Of a stretch of DNA of 62,638 bases, positions 29,198 to 36,203 are shown piece after piece. The notes beneath the pieces are model-generated. The model did no database searches. It was not told the DNA's origin and worked only from the letters and a program-made list of their open reading frames with translations. The DNA is taken from positions 1 through 62,638 of IMG/VR virus record IMGVR_UViG_3300046792_000108; one strand, given 5' to 3'. The DNA is from a virus. Both the position numbers and the translations under genes were made by a program. Position 1 is the stretch's first letter, and each line of letters opens with the position of its first letter.

Positions 29198-29364
29198 TTG
29201 ATCCTCACCACGAGTGCAGAGTTTAATCCTTTATCCTCCAAAAACATTTCAATCAAGGCGGTGTAACACTCTTCAGGTTTAGAATTTTTCCGAAGTTCAT
29301 CACTAACCAGTTTGTCCAATTCTTCTTTCTTGATCCTGATTGTAAACTCGAGAGTTTCCATCAT
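29194..29364 (-). CDS. Small helical protein, 56 aa
   Basis: METLEFTIRIKKEELDKLVS, then DELRKNSKPEECYTALIEMF. It resembles a ribbon-helix-helix-like small protein. ATG 29364 overlaps the upstream TGA and its own TGA overlaps GTG 29197. Function unknown. Confidence 0.55.
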   Translation of the reverse strand: MMETLEFTIRIKKEELDKLVSDELRKNSKPEECYTALIEMFLEDKGLNSALVVRIK

Positions 29365-29768
29365 CCGAATATCTTCCTTTTCCTTGCGTACATGTCTCTG
29401 AGGCGGAACAGCTCATCTGGTGTGATTCTCTCCAGATCTAACTCATCCAACCATTCCTGGACCTTATCCTTAAACTTGCATTCGTATCGTGCGAACTGTT
29501 GGAGGATAAATTCTGCTTCCTGATTACGCTTAGGTTGGAATTTATGGCCTGTGCTGCGTCTCACGCTGCTATCTACACCGTACTGGTGGATAAACTTCTG
29601 TGGCTCGTCAGGTTTAAGATGAGACGGTTTACGTGGTTCAGGACCTTTCAGGATGGTCCGTATGCGCTGGCGAGATGCCGGGTTACGAGGCAATCCAATC
29701 GCTAGCGCAATCTTACCTGTCGTGAGGCCCTGCTTGTGCAACTCGAAGATGTGTTCAAGAGGGAGCAT
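29361..29768 (-). CDS. HTH DNA-binding protein, 135 aa
   Basis: LEHIFELHKQGLTTGKIALA then IGLPRNPASRQRIRTIL is a resolvase/MerR-like helix-turn-helix; a basic middle and helical C terminus (ERITPDELFRLRDMYARKRK) follow. Probably a transcription regulator or DNA architectural protein. Confidence 0.6.
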   Translation of the reverse strand: MLPLEHIFELHKQGLTTGKIALAIGLPRNPASRQRIRTILKGPEPRKPSHLKPDEPQKFIHQYGVDSSVRRSTGHKFQPKRNQEAEFILQQFARYECKFKDKVQEWLDELDLERITPDELFRLRDMYARKRKIFG

Positions 29769-29981
29769 CTATATCTCCCCTTCGTGTTTGTAGTCTTCAC
29801 ACTCACAAGCTACGATCTCAACTACTCCTTCGCGAGGCAATGAGATCACTAGGCTAGTCCTGAATCTTCTGCTCTGGTCAAGATTCATACCGTACTTACT
29901 GACCGCGTAATCCTCGGCTTCTTCTCTATCAGTAAATACCCCTTCGAGATTCTTCCTGTTGTGAATTAAGATCCAATGCAT
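29769..29981 (-). CDS. Small protein of unknown function, 70 aa
   Basis: MHWILIHNRKNLEGVFTDRE, EAEDYAVSKYGMNLDQSRRF, EGVVEIVACECEDYKHEGEI: an alpha-beta layout. Directly abuts the HTH gene. No family recognised. Confidence 0.6.
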   Translation of the reverse strand: MHWILIHNRKNLEGVFTDREEAEDYAVSKYGMNLDQSRRFRTSLVISLPREGVVEIVACECEDYKHEGEI

Positions 29982-29998
29982 GTTTTACCTCGCACATC

Positions 29999-30277
29999 TT
30001 ACCCGAAGTAAGCTATGATGATGTTGTCCATAGCATCTTGTAGTTTCTTATAAGTTCCTACCCAGCAAAATCCCATTGTCGCTCTCCAGTTCTGATCATC
30101 GAACCACAAAACTCCGAGAGGAGTGATTTTCTTATCCTTGGGATCTGTATGTATTACAACCCCGAAGGTGTTGTCCTCTGAACTTTCGGTGATAAGTGAA
30201 ACATCTTTCCTCTGTTTAGCTGTGAGAGGGTGTTCCTTCATTGAAGTTTTAAATGACCTCAAAAACTCAGGTTTCAT
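29999..30277 (-). CDS. Small protein of unknown function, 92 aa
   Basis: ATG 30277 follows GAGG; an ATG at 30289 is upstream of that site and less likely. Landmarks: MKPEFLRSFKTSMKEHPLTA, NTFGVVIHTDPKDKKITPLG, WFDDQNWRATMGFCWVG. Beta-rich. Served by the promoter at 30295-30324. Confidence 0.6.
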   Translation of the reverse strand: MKPEFLRSFKTSMKEHPLTAKQRKDVSLITESSEDNTFGVVIHTDPKDKKITPLGVLWFDDQNWRATMGFCWVGTYKKLQDAMDNIIIAYFG

Positions 30278-30294
30278 ATTACCTCGCATAATAC

Positions 30295-30324
30295 ATGATA
30301 CAAGATCTCACTCGTGTTTGTCAA
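30295..30324 (-). promoter_or_regulatory. Early-type promoter
   Basis: Reverse strand: GCCATTGACA (TTGACA 30324-30319), 18-bp spacer, TATCAT (30300-30295). It overlaps the 3' end of the upstream 61-aa gene. Confidence 0.65.
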
Positions 30325-30493
30325 TGGCGACGGTCTTTATCTTACGCTTCAACTCCTTCGGTAATTGATCTTCGTCAATTACCCAACCCCTAGGACAAAC
30401 TACTTCTCCGACCGTGTTCATCCTGAGATGTTCTTTTTCGGATTCTGTAAACTGAGACCTAATCTTCTCCCATACTGATTCTCGTATTATCAT
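30308..30493 (-). CDS. Small protein of unknown function, 61 aa
   Basis: MIIRESVWEKIRSQFTESEK, then EHLRMNTVGEVVCPRGWVID. ATG 30493 follows GAGGAGG and overlaps the stop of the 51-aa gene. Confidence 0.6.
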   Translation of the reverse strand: MIIRESVWEKIRSQFTESEKEHLRMNTVGEVVCPRGWVIDEDQLPKELKRKIKTVAIDKHE

Positions 30494-30645
30494 GTCCTCC
30501 TCGCAAATCTCCCGCCAGGTCGATGCGGGTACTTGCTCTTCTCGCTGGGCCCGCACAGGTTCAGTACAGCTAACACCCTGACCTGTCTTCGGTCTATCCC
30601 CACAAGTTTCCAACATGTCCCGCAAAGAATTAGTTTAGTCTTCAA
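30490..30645 (-). CDS. Very small Cys/Arg-rich protein, 51 aa, TTG start
   Basis: MKTKLILCGTCWKLVGIDRR, QVRVLAVLNLCGPSEKSKYP, then an Arg-rich end. TTG 30645 overlaps the previous stop (TTGA) and its TGA overlaps the next ATG. CxxC at the start and another Cys suggest a metal site. Support comes mainly from the overlaps. Confidence 0.5.
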   Translation of the reverse strand: MKTKLILCGTCWKLVGIDRRQVRVLAVLNLCGPSEKSKYPHRPGGRFARRT

Positions 30646-30881
30646 TGTATAAACATCCTTCTTATCCTGGCCCTCAAAGTTACAGGTTTAAAGAACTCGA
30701 GGGAAAGATCTGCTGACTTAGCCATTGCTGCGAACCTATCGAGTCTTGTTGTATCAATGGGTGTATACCACTCAAACCCGGAGGACTTACCCATAGCTCC
30801 TTCCCTGTACTGTCGGGCAAGTTCTGTGTGGTCTTCGTGGTACAGGTAGTGGAGAAACTTCCTTAATTCTTTCAGTATCAT
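30642..30881 (-). CDS. Small protein of unknown function, 79 aa
   Basis: MILKELRKFLHYLYHEDHTE, LARQYREGAMGKSSGFEWYT, DTTRLDRFAAMAKSADLSLE, then a basic end. ATG 30881 overlaps the upstream stop (ATGA). Confidence 0.6.
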   Translation of the reverse strand: MILKELRKFLHYLYHEDHTELARQYREGAMGKSSGFEWYTPIDTTRLDRFAAMAKSADLSLEFFKPVTLRARIRRMFIH

Positions 30882-31075
30882 TCTTCTACCTCATGGCACG
30901 CACAGTTGCAGGAGCTGATGGCTAAGCACGCTAGGCCATGCTTGCCTTTGCGACAAGCTGCTGATATCCGCTTCTCCCTCTCACGTTTGACATATCTTTT
31001 CTTCTTACCCAACATCTCATTATATGTAGATGTGGGAGCATCTGTGATAGTTAATCCTCTTGAGCTTAGTCTCAC
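30878..31075 (-). CDS. Small basic protein with Cys-rich end, 65 aa
   Basis: GTG 31075 overlaps the previous stop (GTGA). The middle is basic (GKKKRYVKREREKRISAACR) and the end reads CLAISSCNCACHEVEE, likely zinc-binding. Function unknown. Confidence 0.5.
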   Translation of the reverse strand: MRLSSRGLTITDAPTSTYNEMLGKKKRYVKREREKRISAACRKGKHGLACLAISSCNCACHEVEE

Positions 31076-31401
31076 GATTCCTCCTCATCTAATACTTGTA
31101 CGACGTGCAGCATGTTGAGCCGTACAGCTGCCTCACGCATTGGCCCGGCGTATACTTCTGACTCTGCCCCCAGTCGTAAGAGCGTGAGGCGGTCTGGTAC
31201 TTTTACTCCTGGTGTATGCAGGTTAAGTGAGCGCAGAAACGACTCCGCCCGCGGCACACGCCTTTCCTTGTCCTCTCTTATCTTCTCATTTACATCTTTC
31301 CATGAGGTCATCTCGTCGTCTTCTACTGGTTCAATTCGAAGTGCTCCGTTGGAAAGATGCTTGACTAAGGCATAGTATTTCTTAACCACCCTGATCTTCA
31401 T
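31072..31401 (-). CDS. Small protein of unknown function, 109 aa
   Basis: MKIRVVKKYYALVKHLSNGA, DDEMTSWKDVNEKIREDKER, LLRLGAESEVYAGPMREAAV. Overlaps both neighbours by 4 bp. Its third quarter is richer in G and C than the neighbours. No family recognised. Confidence 0.55.
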   Translation of the reverse strand: MKIRVVKKYYALVKHLSNGALRIEPVEDDEMTSWKDVNEKIREDKERRVPRAESFLRSLNLHTPGVKVPDRLTLLRLGAESEVYAGPMREAAVRLNMLHVVQVLDEEES

Positions 31402-31586
31402 AAGAGACCCTGTCTTTCAATTGGAAGGTCAGGTTTAGATGACGTGTCCCATCTGGTTACGAGAACCCACTCTTGCTCCACACCCCCCCGAATCGGAGCT
31501 ACCAAAATCGAATCTGGGTTAACGAACTTTACTATAGCTTTCTTTCCGTTAACCCAAACAGTTTCACCAATCATAACTGGCTTCAT
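31398..31586 (-). CDS. Small beta-barrel-like protein, 62 aa
   Basis: MKPVMIGETVWVNGKKAIVK, FVNPDSILVAPIRGG, WVLVTRWDTSSKPDLPIERQ: a KOW/SH3-like small barrel. ATG 31586 has AAGGAG at the right distance; ATG 31592 is too close to it. Function unknown. Confidence 0.55.
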   Translation of the reverse strand: MKPVMIGETVWVNGKKAIVKFVNPDSILVAPIRGGVEQEWVLVTRWDTSSKPDLPIERQGLL

Positions 31587-32341
31587 TTCCATCTCCTTGA
31601 GGGGTCAAGTGATTTATCCATGTGCTTAATTTGTGTGTTCTTAACCCCATCGTCACACCACATACCTCTTTCATTTAGCCTATACCCAAATTTCAAAGCC
31701 TGGAGTATTGCCACCCTGTGGTAATAATTTCCACCCGACTGACCAGAGGTAATAATCTCTTTCTCAGATACTTCTCTCCGACTTGAGAATAAGCTATCTA
31801 TAAAGGAAATCAATTCCTCAAATTCCCTAGCTACTCCCTCATCTCTACTGCTATTGTGTTGAAGCAGGTAATACTTCGCCCCCTCATAGTCAACTTTGTC
31901 AAGCTCAAGATTTTTAACAGCTCGGGAGAAAGCATAAAAGGGAAACCCTCTACCAGTCCCATTCTTAATACGCCAGGCCTTGAGTTCTTCCTTTGCTGTT
32001 GAACATTTCGCAGCCAGGCCCTGTTGACACAAAAATTCTTTGAGAACAACTGTGAGACGCTCCCCCATCCGATCCTTACGGTTCTCCCACTTTACACCTT
32101 GTGATGTGATGCTGCCCTTGATAGCGTGATTTAGAGCAATTGTTGGTGCCAGCCATGCAGGTTTGCCGGCAATACGTTCTGTGGCAATGCCTAAAGCTCT
32201 ACGGGCTCTGGCAAGGGTTACTGGAGAGTATTTTAGGTCTATGTCTTTCACGTAAACTACTCGCTTCTCAAAATCTGTCCGACTATTAGAAGTTGGACTG
32301 AATAGTTCATATACTTCAACCAATATACCATTTTTAACCAT
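31583..32341 (-). CDS. Protein of unknown function, 252 aa
   Basis: First gene of this leftward operon. Landmarks: MVKNGILVEVYELFSPTSNS, VTLARARRALGIATERIAGK, ERLTVVLKEFLCQQGLAAKC, ITSGQSGGNYYHRVAILQAL, GYRLNERGMWCDDGVKNTQI. It looks helical with a basic central part; a DNA- or RNA-related regulator is possible. ATG 32341 follows AAGGAGA. Confidence 0.65.
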   Translation of the reverse strand: MVKNGILVEVYELFSPTSNSRTDFEKRVVYVKDIDLKYSPVTLARARRALGIATERIAGKPAWLAPTIALNHAIKGSITSQGVKWENRKDRMGERLTVVLKEFLCQQGLAAKCSTAKEELKAWRIKNGTGRGFPFYAFSRAVKNLELDKVDYEGAKYYLLQHNSSRDEGVAREFEELISFIDSLFSSRREVSEKEIITSGQSGGNYYHRVAILQALKFGYRLNERGMWCDDGVKNTQIKHMDKSLDPSRRWK

Positions 32342-32392
32342 TCTTATGATCTCCTTTTCCCATATAATTTGTGCTTATATAAGAGAAATACG

Positions 32393-32422
32393 ATATTAAC
32401 ATACGGTATATAAGAAAGTCAA
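32393..32422 (-). promoter_or_regulatory. Leftward early promoter
   Basis: Reverse strand: CATTGACT (TTGACT 32422-32417), 18-bp spacer, TAATAT (32398-32393). It drives the 252-aa gene and the operon below it. Confidence 0.6.
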
Positions 32423-32427
32423 TGAAT

Positions 32428-32696
32428 ATGCATATTATAAGATTAAAAGAAAGTCATCATACACTTCATCATACACTTCATTAAACATCTCCATTAACTA
32501 CTCTGTAGATTATAATCACGCAAGTTTGTTGGTCTTCTCTACTCCAATAAGTGGATAAGTGATTAGTTTTTACCTAGTCAATACAATTCCTTTGTTGATG
32601 AGTGATAGCTGGAGTTGGTTTTGGAGATGTCCAATGGAGCGTCTGATGAAGCGTATAATGACTTTGCTTTTATCTTATTAACCAGTATTTATGCAT
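32428..32696. repeat. Imperfect inverted duplication with an internal 12-bp tandem repeat
   Basis: The reverse complement of 32428-32493 aligns with 32623-32696: both arms read GGAGATG, then about 29 bases with 24 matches ending GATGACTTT or AATGACTTT, then CTTTT, ATCTTAT and ATGCAT. Within the left arm CATCATACACTT is repeated head to tail (32455-32478). Each arm can encode a short related peptide after GGAG (MFNEVYDEVYDDFLLIL and MSNGASDEAYNDFAFIL), so this is an inverted duplication of a small coding unit or a replication or regulatory repeat. Confidence 0.6.
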
Positions 32697-32846
32697 GTTG
32701 TAGGATAGCATGTACTCAATCGGTAAATACTCATATATCGCGCGTGCGCGAGAAGATGTTGTTTATACGTAGAGAGGGATTAAGGAAGGTGTTTATACAT
32801 GTAGAGGTCGAAAGATCATGTTGGTTTTAGGTAAGAATAAGAACCA

Positions 32847-32876
32847 TTGACTTCTGATCTTCCTTACACGTAAGAT
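32847..32876 (+). promoter_or_regulatory. Rightward promoter
   Basis: CCATTGACT (TTGACT 32847-32852), 18-bp spacer, TAAGAT (32871-32876), with a CTTAC/GTAAG hairpin across the -10. It would serve the two small genes at 32958-33523. Confidence 0.5.
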
Positions 32877-32957
32877 TTACTTGTAAGGTTCGGATTAACT
32901 GTCTGCTTGTTTCTGTCTGTAACTCGGTCCGGATTGTGTTGTGAAAGAGTTTCAAAT

Positions 32958-33197
32958 ATGGTGGCCCGTTCCAAAACACCAACGGAGCTCGAAACTAATC
33001 TGATGAGCGCTCGAATCAACGAACTTATCCGCTGGATCTCCAATCCTTTAGTGCCCGGATCTAACGATCTGTGGCTTGAGGACTTGTGGAAAGAGATCTC
33101 AACGCGTCAGCTGAGACAGAAACTTCTCTATAATTATACCACGGGATTAGGTTATTTCAAGACCAGGACTAAGTTTCTTGGTAAGGAGCCGAAGTAG
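32958..33197 (+). CDS. Small basic protein, 79 aa
   Basis: MVARSKTPTELETNLMSARI, NELIRWISNPLVPGSNDLWL, then a basic end (QLRQKLLYNYTTGLGYFKTR). ATG 32958 with AAAGAG upstream; longer in-frame extensions lack a ribosome site. Its stop overlaps the next GTG. Unknown function. Confidence 0.5.
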   Translation: MVARSKTPTELETNLMSARINELIRWISNPLVPGSNDLWLEDLWKEISTRQLRQKLLYNYTTGLGYFKTRTKFLGKEPK

Positions 33198-33523
33198 TGG
33201 CCAGGTGGGTTGTGAGATCGGTCGATGGGAGCACGCGGTACGTGCCGAAGACCGTTGCGTTGTTAGCTCTGCGCAAAAATTTGGCAGTACGGCCCGATTT
33301 GAATAAACGAGAAATCTTTGAGAAAGAGCTAAGAGGTGTATCCAGCTCAGACCCGACGCGGCTTGATCTTCCTCGGTTGGCCGTTGATCCCCGAGAAGGG
33401 GTTAAGAGACCCTGGCAGGCCAGTCACGGGTTGTTGGTGCGGTATCCGATCAAGGATCAGAGGGGTAAGATTGGTAAGACACCGAAGGTTGGGCACATGT
33501 ATGCGGAGAGTGATCCTTCATGA
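33197..33523 (+). CDS. Small basic protein, 108 aa, GTG start
   Basis: MARWVVRSVDGSTRYVPKTV, RKNLAVRPDLNKREIFEKEL, VKRPWQASHGLLVRYPIKDQ. GTG 33197 overlaps the upstream TAG (TAGTG). It ends 26 bp from a convergent reverse-strand gene. No family recognised. Confidence 0.55.
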   Translation: MARWVVRSVDGSTRYVPKTVALLALRKNLAVRPDLNKREIFEKELRGVSSSDPTRLDLPRLAVDPREGVKRPWQASHGLLVRYPIKDQRGKIGKTPKVGHMYAESDPS

Positions 33524-33549
33524 GTGAAGTCTCGACCCTCCGCAGTTGG

Positions 33550-33762
33550 TTAGAGTCTTGTTTTCATCCAGTTTCCCGTCGGGGTCTTGGTCAGTTCAAA
33601 TCTGAGTTTCGCCGCTGTGTGGATTCTAACATCTCTCTTGCTTCTGAGGTTAAGAGCATACCAGCCTCCGTACTGAGAGACAGAGGTCAGCATTACAGGA
33701 GCCAACCTACCACTTATCTTAACGGCGTACACCTTCCCCACTGCAATCTCATTCTTCTTCAT
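33550..33762 (-). CDS. Small conserved phage protein, 70 aa
   Basis: MKKNEIAVGKVYAVKISGRL, then APVMLTSVSQYGGWYALNLR and SKRDVRIHTAAKLR: the pattern of a small beta-barrel protein common in phages (KVYAVKxSGRLAPVxI). Function unknown. AAAGGACC precedes ATG 33762, which overlaps the stop of the 40-aa gene. Confidence 0.72.
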   Translation of the reverse strand: MKKNEIAVGKVYAVKISGRLAPVMLTSVSQYGGWYALNLRSKRDVRIHTAAKLRFELTKTPTGNWMKTRL

Positions 33763-33881
33763 CTTGGTCCTTTCGTGAAAGTCCCCCAGACCGCATCACA
33801 TACTCGGTGTAAGAGTTCCGCGTATGGTGAATATGCGATCGCACCGCTTGGCAGTTTGCGTTTGAGCATGGTGCATTTCAT
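33759..33881 (-). CDS. Very small protein, 40 aa
   Basis: MKCTMLKRKLPSGAIAYSPY, then AELLHRVCDAVWGTFTKGPR. ATG 33881 overlaps the upstream TGA, and its TGA overlaps the next ATG. Function unknown. Confidence 0.55.
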   Translation of the reverse strand: MKCTMLKRKLPSGAIAYSPYAELLHRVCDAVWGTFTKGPR

Positions 33882-34036
33882 GAGGATCTCCTTAAATCGT
33901 TTAGGAGAGTTTTGATCTCGGATATGGTTAAATCAATCTCCTCCTCTGTCATTACTACTCCGTCATCCAGATCACCGTCGATATTGAGTTCAACTGTCTT
34001 GTGTTTGGTTTTGGTTATCGTGACGTTCAAGATCAT
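33878..34036 (-). CDS. Small acidic protein, 52 aa
   Basis: MILNVTITKTKHKTVELNID, then DGVVMTEEEIDLTISEIKTL. ATG 34036 follows GAGGAG. First gene of a three-gene overlapped set. Function unknown. Confidence 0.6.
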   Translation of the reverse strand: MILNVTITKTKHKTVELNIDGDLDDGVVMTEEEIDLTISEIKTLLNDLRRSS

Positions 34037-34087
34037 GAGTTACTCCTCGAAAAAGGTTGGGGGAGTTTGATGTCCTCCCCCGTATTG

Positions 34088-34336
34088 TTACGCGGTGGCT
34101 TGTTCGGTTGGTGTCTCGACCGGGGGCGTGGTCTTCGTTTTCTTGACCTTTTTCGGGGCGGGTTTTGCGGGAGCGAGGTGTTTCGCGACCTGTTCGATGT
34201 CCCGCTTGCCGAGTTGGTAACGGGTGTATTTTCCATCAGCGTAGCGTTCGAAGGATCTCAAAATGCGGCGTAATTGTTTGCCGGTGATATTGAATTTCGC
34301 AGCGACGTCTTTCGTGGTCAAAGATTCGGATTTCAT
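34088..34336 (-). CDS. Small HTH DNA-binding protein, 82 aa
   Basis: SLTTKDVAAKFNITGKQLRR then ERYADGKYTRYQLGKRDIEQ is a winged HTH with the same plan as the one in the 192-aa protein at 20820-21398. A Lys/Pro/Thr-rich tail follows (PAPKKVKKTKTTPPVE). It lies at the divergent control region upstream of the late operon and is a candidate regulator of it. Confidence 0.68.
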   Translation of the reverse strand: MKSESLTTKDVAAKFNITGKQLRRILRSFERYADGKYTRYQLGKRDIEQVAKHLAPAKPAPKKVKKTKTTPPVETPTEQATA

Positions 34337-34407
34337 ATGTCATCTCCTGTTATGTCAATTTCCGCTTGGGGCGGGTAACGTGATTTCATGTATCAGGTTA
34401 CATATAC

Positions 34408-34435
34408 ATCCTATCATAACAGGATTATTTGTCAA
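34408..34435 (-). promoter_or_regulatory. Early-type promoter of the HTH gene
   Basis: Reverse strand: GCCATTGACA (TTGACA 34435-34430), 16-bp spacer, TAGGAT (34413-34408). The leader to ATG 34336 is about 65 bases. Confidence 0.55.
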
Positions 34436-34489
34436 TGGCGAACAAAAGAATATTTTTTTCTGTACTTTTGCTTTTCTTTCGTGCCATCC

Positions 34490-34565
34490 GAATACACCAC
34501 GAAAGCTTTCAGGTTTTATTCGGGGGTGGGTGAATACAACACGAAAGGTGAATATAACACGAAAG
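34490..34565 (+). repeat. Three copies of a 16-bp iteron, GAATAYAMCACGAAAG
   Basis: Copies at 34490-34505, 34532-34547 and 34550-34565; the last two lie 18 bp apart. A partial inverted copy (CTTTCGTG, 34476-34483) precedes them. They lie between the HTH gene and the first late gene, so they are probably binding sites for a regulator of late transcription. I could not name a convincing late promoter in 34437-34611. Confidence 0.6.
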
Positions 34566-34611
34566 GTGAAGCTCGAGCGCCGTGACTGAGTAGCAAAAAC
34601 TGTCAAGAATA

Positions 34612-34683
34612 ATGAAAGTTAGAGATCTAACCAACGTGATTTTCGTAGACGAGGAAACCATCCTCACAAGTGAGTCTGTATGA
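34612..34683 (+). CDS. Possible leader peptide, 23 aa
   Basis: MKVRDLTNVIFVDEETILTS then ESV. The stop overlaps the ATG of the lectin-like gene (ATGA), which is the main support; the ribosome site is weak. It may couple translation at the head of the late operon. Confidence 0.35.
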   Translation: MKVRDLTNVIFVDEETILTSESV

Positions 34684-35405
34684 ACCCTATTCTACAACCC
34701 GTCGATGACCTACTGAATCAGAAAGACCAAGCAATTCTTCTGCTGCAGAAAGCAGCTGACCTAACTCGAAGCACGTCTGTCTTCCCAGACCTCGAGTGTT
34801 CTCCTTGGCTTGTGGCACCAGGTACAGCAGCCAATACCCCAGGGTCTGGTGCAACTATGATACCGAGCCAAGCTATCCCATCTACCAACAGTGCCTGGCT
34901 GGGGATAACTCCACAGGATCCGTGGGCCAATGCCTACTTTTACAAAAGGTTAGGAGCAGACGCATCCAAGAACACTTTCACGTTTGAACTCTTCGCCTTA
35001 TTTGCTGACATGTTCTCTTCCCAGGCATCCAATTGTGTAGAACTGGACATCCAGCAGGTCATAACTGGACTCGGATTCAATCCGGGATTCCAGTTTGATT
35101 TCGGAGGCAATCGCCTGCGGGTATGGGACAGAAACTCAAAGCAATGGATCGCCACTGGACAACCTTGCCAGCGGTGGACTCCGGGGCAGTGGAACCACAT
35201 TGTATTCGAGGCGCACCGAGACAACACAACCATCTACCATGATGCGCTCACTTTGAACGGAGCACGGATCGTATTGGGGCAGAGTTTTCCAGCACCACAC
35301 CTGTCGCTTCCCGATATGCTGAACTGTGCTATCCAGTTGGACGGAAACAAGGCGGCTCAACCACACAAACTTTACCTGGACCGAGTGAAGTTCACAGCGA
35401 GGTAA
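34680..35405 (+). CDS. Lectin-like (concanavalin/LamG-type) protein, 241 aa
   Basis: From residue 80 the sequence suggests a jelly-roll: AYFYKRLGADASKNTFTFEL, GFQFDFGGNRLRVWDRNSKQ, then CQRWTPGQWNHIVFEAHRDN and KLYLDRVKFTAR, the w.pgqWnhi..e.h strand order of LamG-like folds. No signal peptide. It contains four cysteines. Placed as first gene of the late operon, before terminase, it may decorate the virion and bind surface glycans; it could instead be a secreted-type domain captured from bacteria. Confidence 0.55.
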   Translation: MNPILQPVDDLLNQKDQAILLLQKAADLTRSTSVFPDLECSPWLVAPGTAANTPGSGATMIPSQAIPSTNSAWLGITPQDPWANAYFYKRLGADASKNTFTFELFALFADMFSSQASNCVELDIQQVITGLGFNPGFQFDFGGNRLRVWDRNSKQWIATGQPCQRWTPGQWNHIVFEAHRDNTTIYHDALTLNGARIVLGQSFPAPHLSLPDMLNCAIQLDGNKAAQPHKLYLDRVKFTAR

Positions 35406-35410
35406 TTCAC

Positions 35411-35560
35411 ATGAAAGCTCTTTTTATTAAGGACGGAGAGGACATGCACATTGAACTGATTGCCGAAGACCAGGAAGAAAGAGAACAGTTGCTTAAACAC
35501 TGGGAATTTGAGTCGATGGCAGTCAGCTGTGAGGAGTGGAGAGAATGTGCCTGTGATTAA
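35411..35560 (+). CDS. Very small acidic protein, 49 aa
   Basis: MKALFIKDGEDMHIELIAED, then QEEREQLLKHWEFESMAVSC. GAGG precedes ATG 35411. It overlaps the start of terS by 14 bp. Function unknown. Confidence 0.55.
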   Translation: MKALFIKDGEDMHIELIAEDQEEREQLLKHWEFESMAVSCEEWRECACD

Positions 35561-36203
35561 AACTGGACGACAACGCGGGGACAACCGTAAGATATACGGG
35601 AGCAAGCCTGGCAGGTTGAGCAAGCGTAATCCTATCAATGATGATCAGGTCGGCACAGCTCATGCCAAGCGCAGCAGGTTCATCGACCATTACATGGTTA
35701 ATCTATCTGTGAAAGAGGCTGCTCAGGCTGTGGACATCTCCATACGCCAGGGGAGCAAGTATCTCAATAAACCTGAGATTCAGCTTGAGATTCAGGAACG
35801 CATGGAACGGCGCTCTCAGCGGTTACAGATCGACAGTGACTACGTGCTTGAGACAATCCGTGATACTGTGGAACGGTGCAGATCTCTCAAATCTGTCAGG
35901 ACTCGGGAAGGAATTCCCATCTTAGTCCATGTCCCAGATCACGGCGAGGCAATGGCTTTAGTTGAATTTGACGCTATGGCTGTGCTTAAAGGATGCGAGC
36001 TCCTTGGCAAACACTTGAAGATGTTTACTGAGAAATTCGTGCTTGACTTTGAGGATATTGAAAACATGACAGACCAGCAACTGTCGGTCCTGGCGAACAG
36101 GATCCGCCGCGCATTGATGAAAAAATCGGCTATTGATGGTGATCAATCGGACACAACAGTCACTCAACAACCCAGGTTGACGGAGGGAGTTGAGCTTGGC
36201 TAG
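35547..36203 (+). CDS. terS: Terminase small subunit, 218 aa
   Basis: It binds the packaging start site and hands DNA to TerL. After a basic N terminus the HTH domain reads KRSRFIDHYMVNLSVKEAAQ, AVDISIRQGSKYLNKPEIQL, typical of Terminase_2 proteins, with a coiled coil (MERRSQRLQIDSDYVLETIR) behind. GTG 35547 is chosen because GGAGAG lies just upstream. Confidence 0.85.
   Translation: MPVIKTGRQRGDNRKIYGSKPGRLSKRNPINDDQVGTAHAKRSRFIDHYMVNLSVKEAAQAVDISIRQGSKYLNKPEIQLEIQERMERRSQRLQIDSDYVLETIRDTVERCRSLKSVRTREGIPILVHVPDHGEAMALVEFDAMAVLKGCELLGKHLKMFTEKFVLDFEDIENMTDQQLSVLANRIRRALMKKSAIDGDQSDTTVTQQPRLTEGVELG

Larger units (their letters stand above)
32342..32957. other. AT-rich control region, candidate origin or switch
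   Basis: About 616 bp with no firm gene between divergent operons. It holds a leftward promoter (32393-32422), a tandem 12-bp repeat, a long imperfect inverted duplication (32428-32493 against 32623-32696), the GC-rich palindrome TCGCGCGTGCGCGA (32738-32751) in AT-rich DNA, and a rightward promoter (32847-32876). A 71-codon frame at 32615-32830 is possible but its composition is poor. This is the most origin-like stretch in the window. Confidence 0.5.

Noticed and set aside
32455-32478. Short tandem repeat as a CRISPR array
   Set aside because: Two adjacent 12-bp copies without spacers; no cas genes and no array anywhere in the window.
32615-32830. Forward 71-codon frame in the control region
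   Set aside because: Poor composition and overlap with the inverted duplication; only its first residues resemble the opposite arm.
33520-33915. Forward 131-codon frame
   Set aside because: It opposes three overlapped reverse genes with good ribosome sites, one of them a recognisable conserved phage protein.
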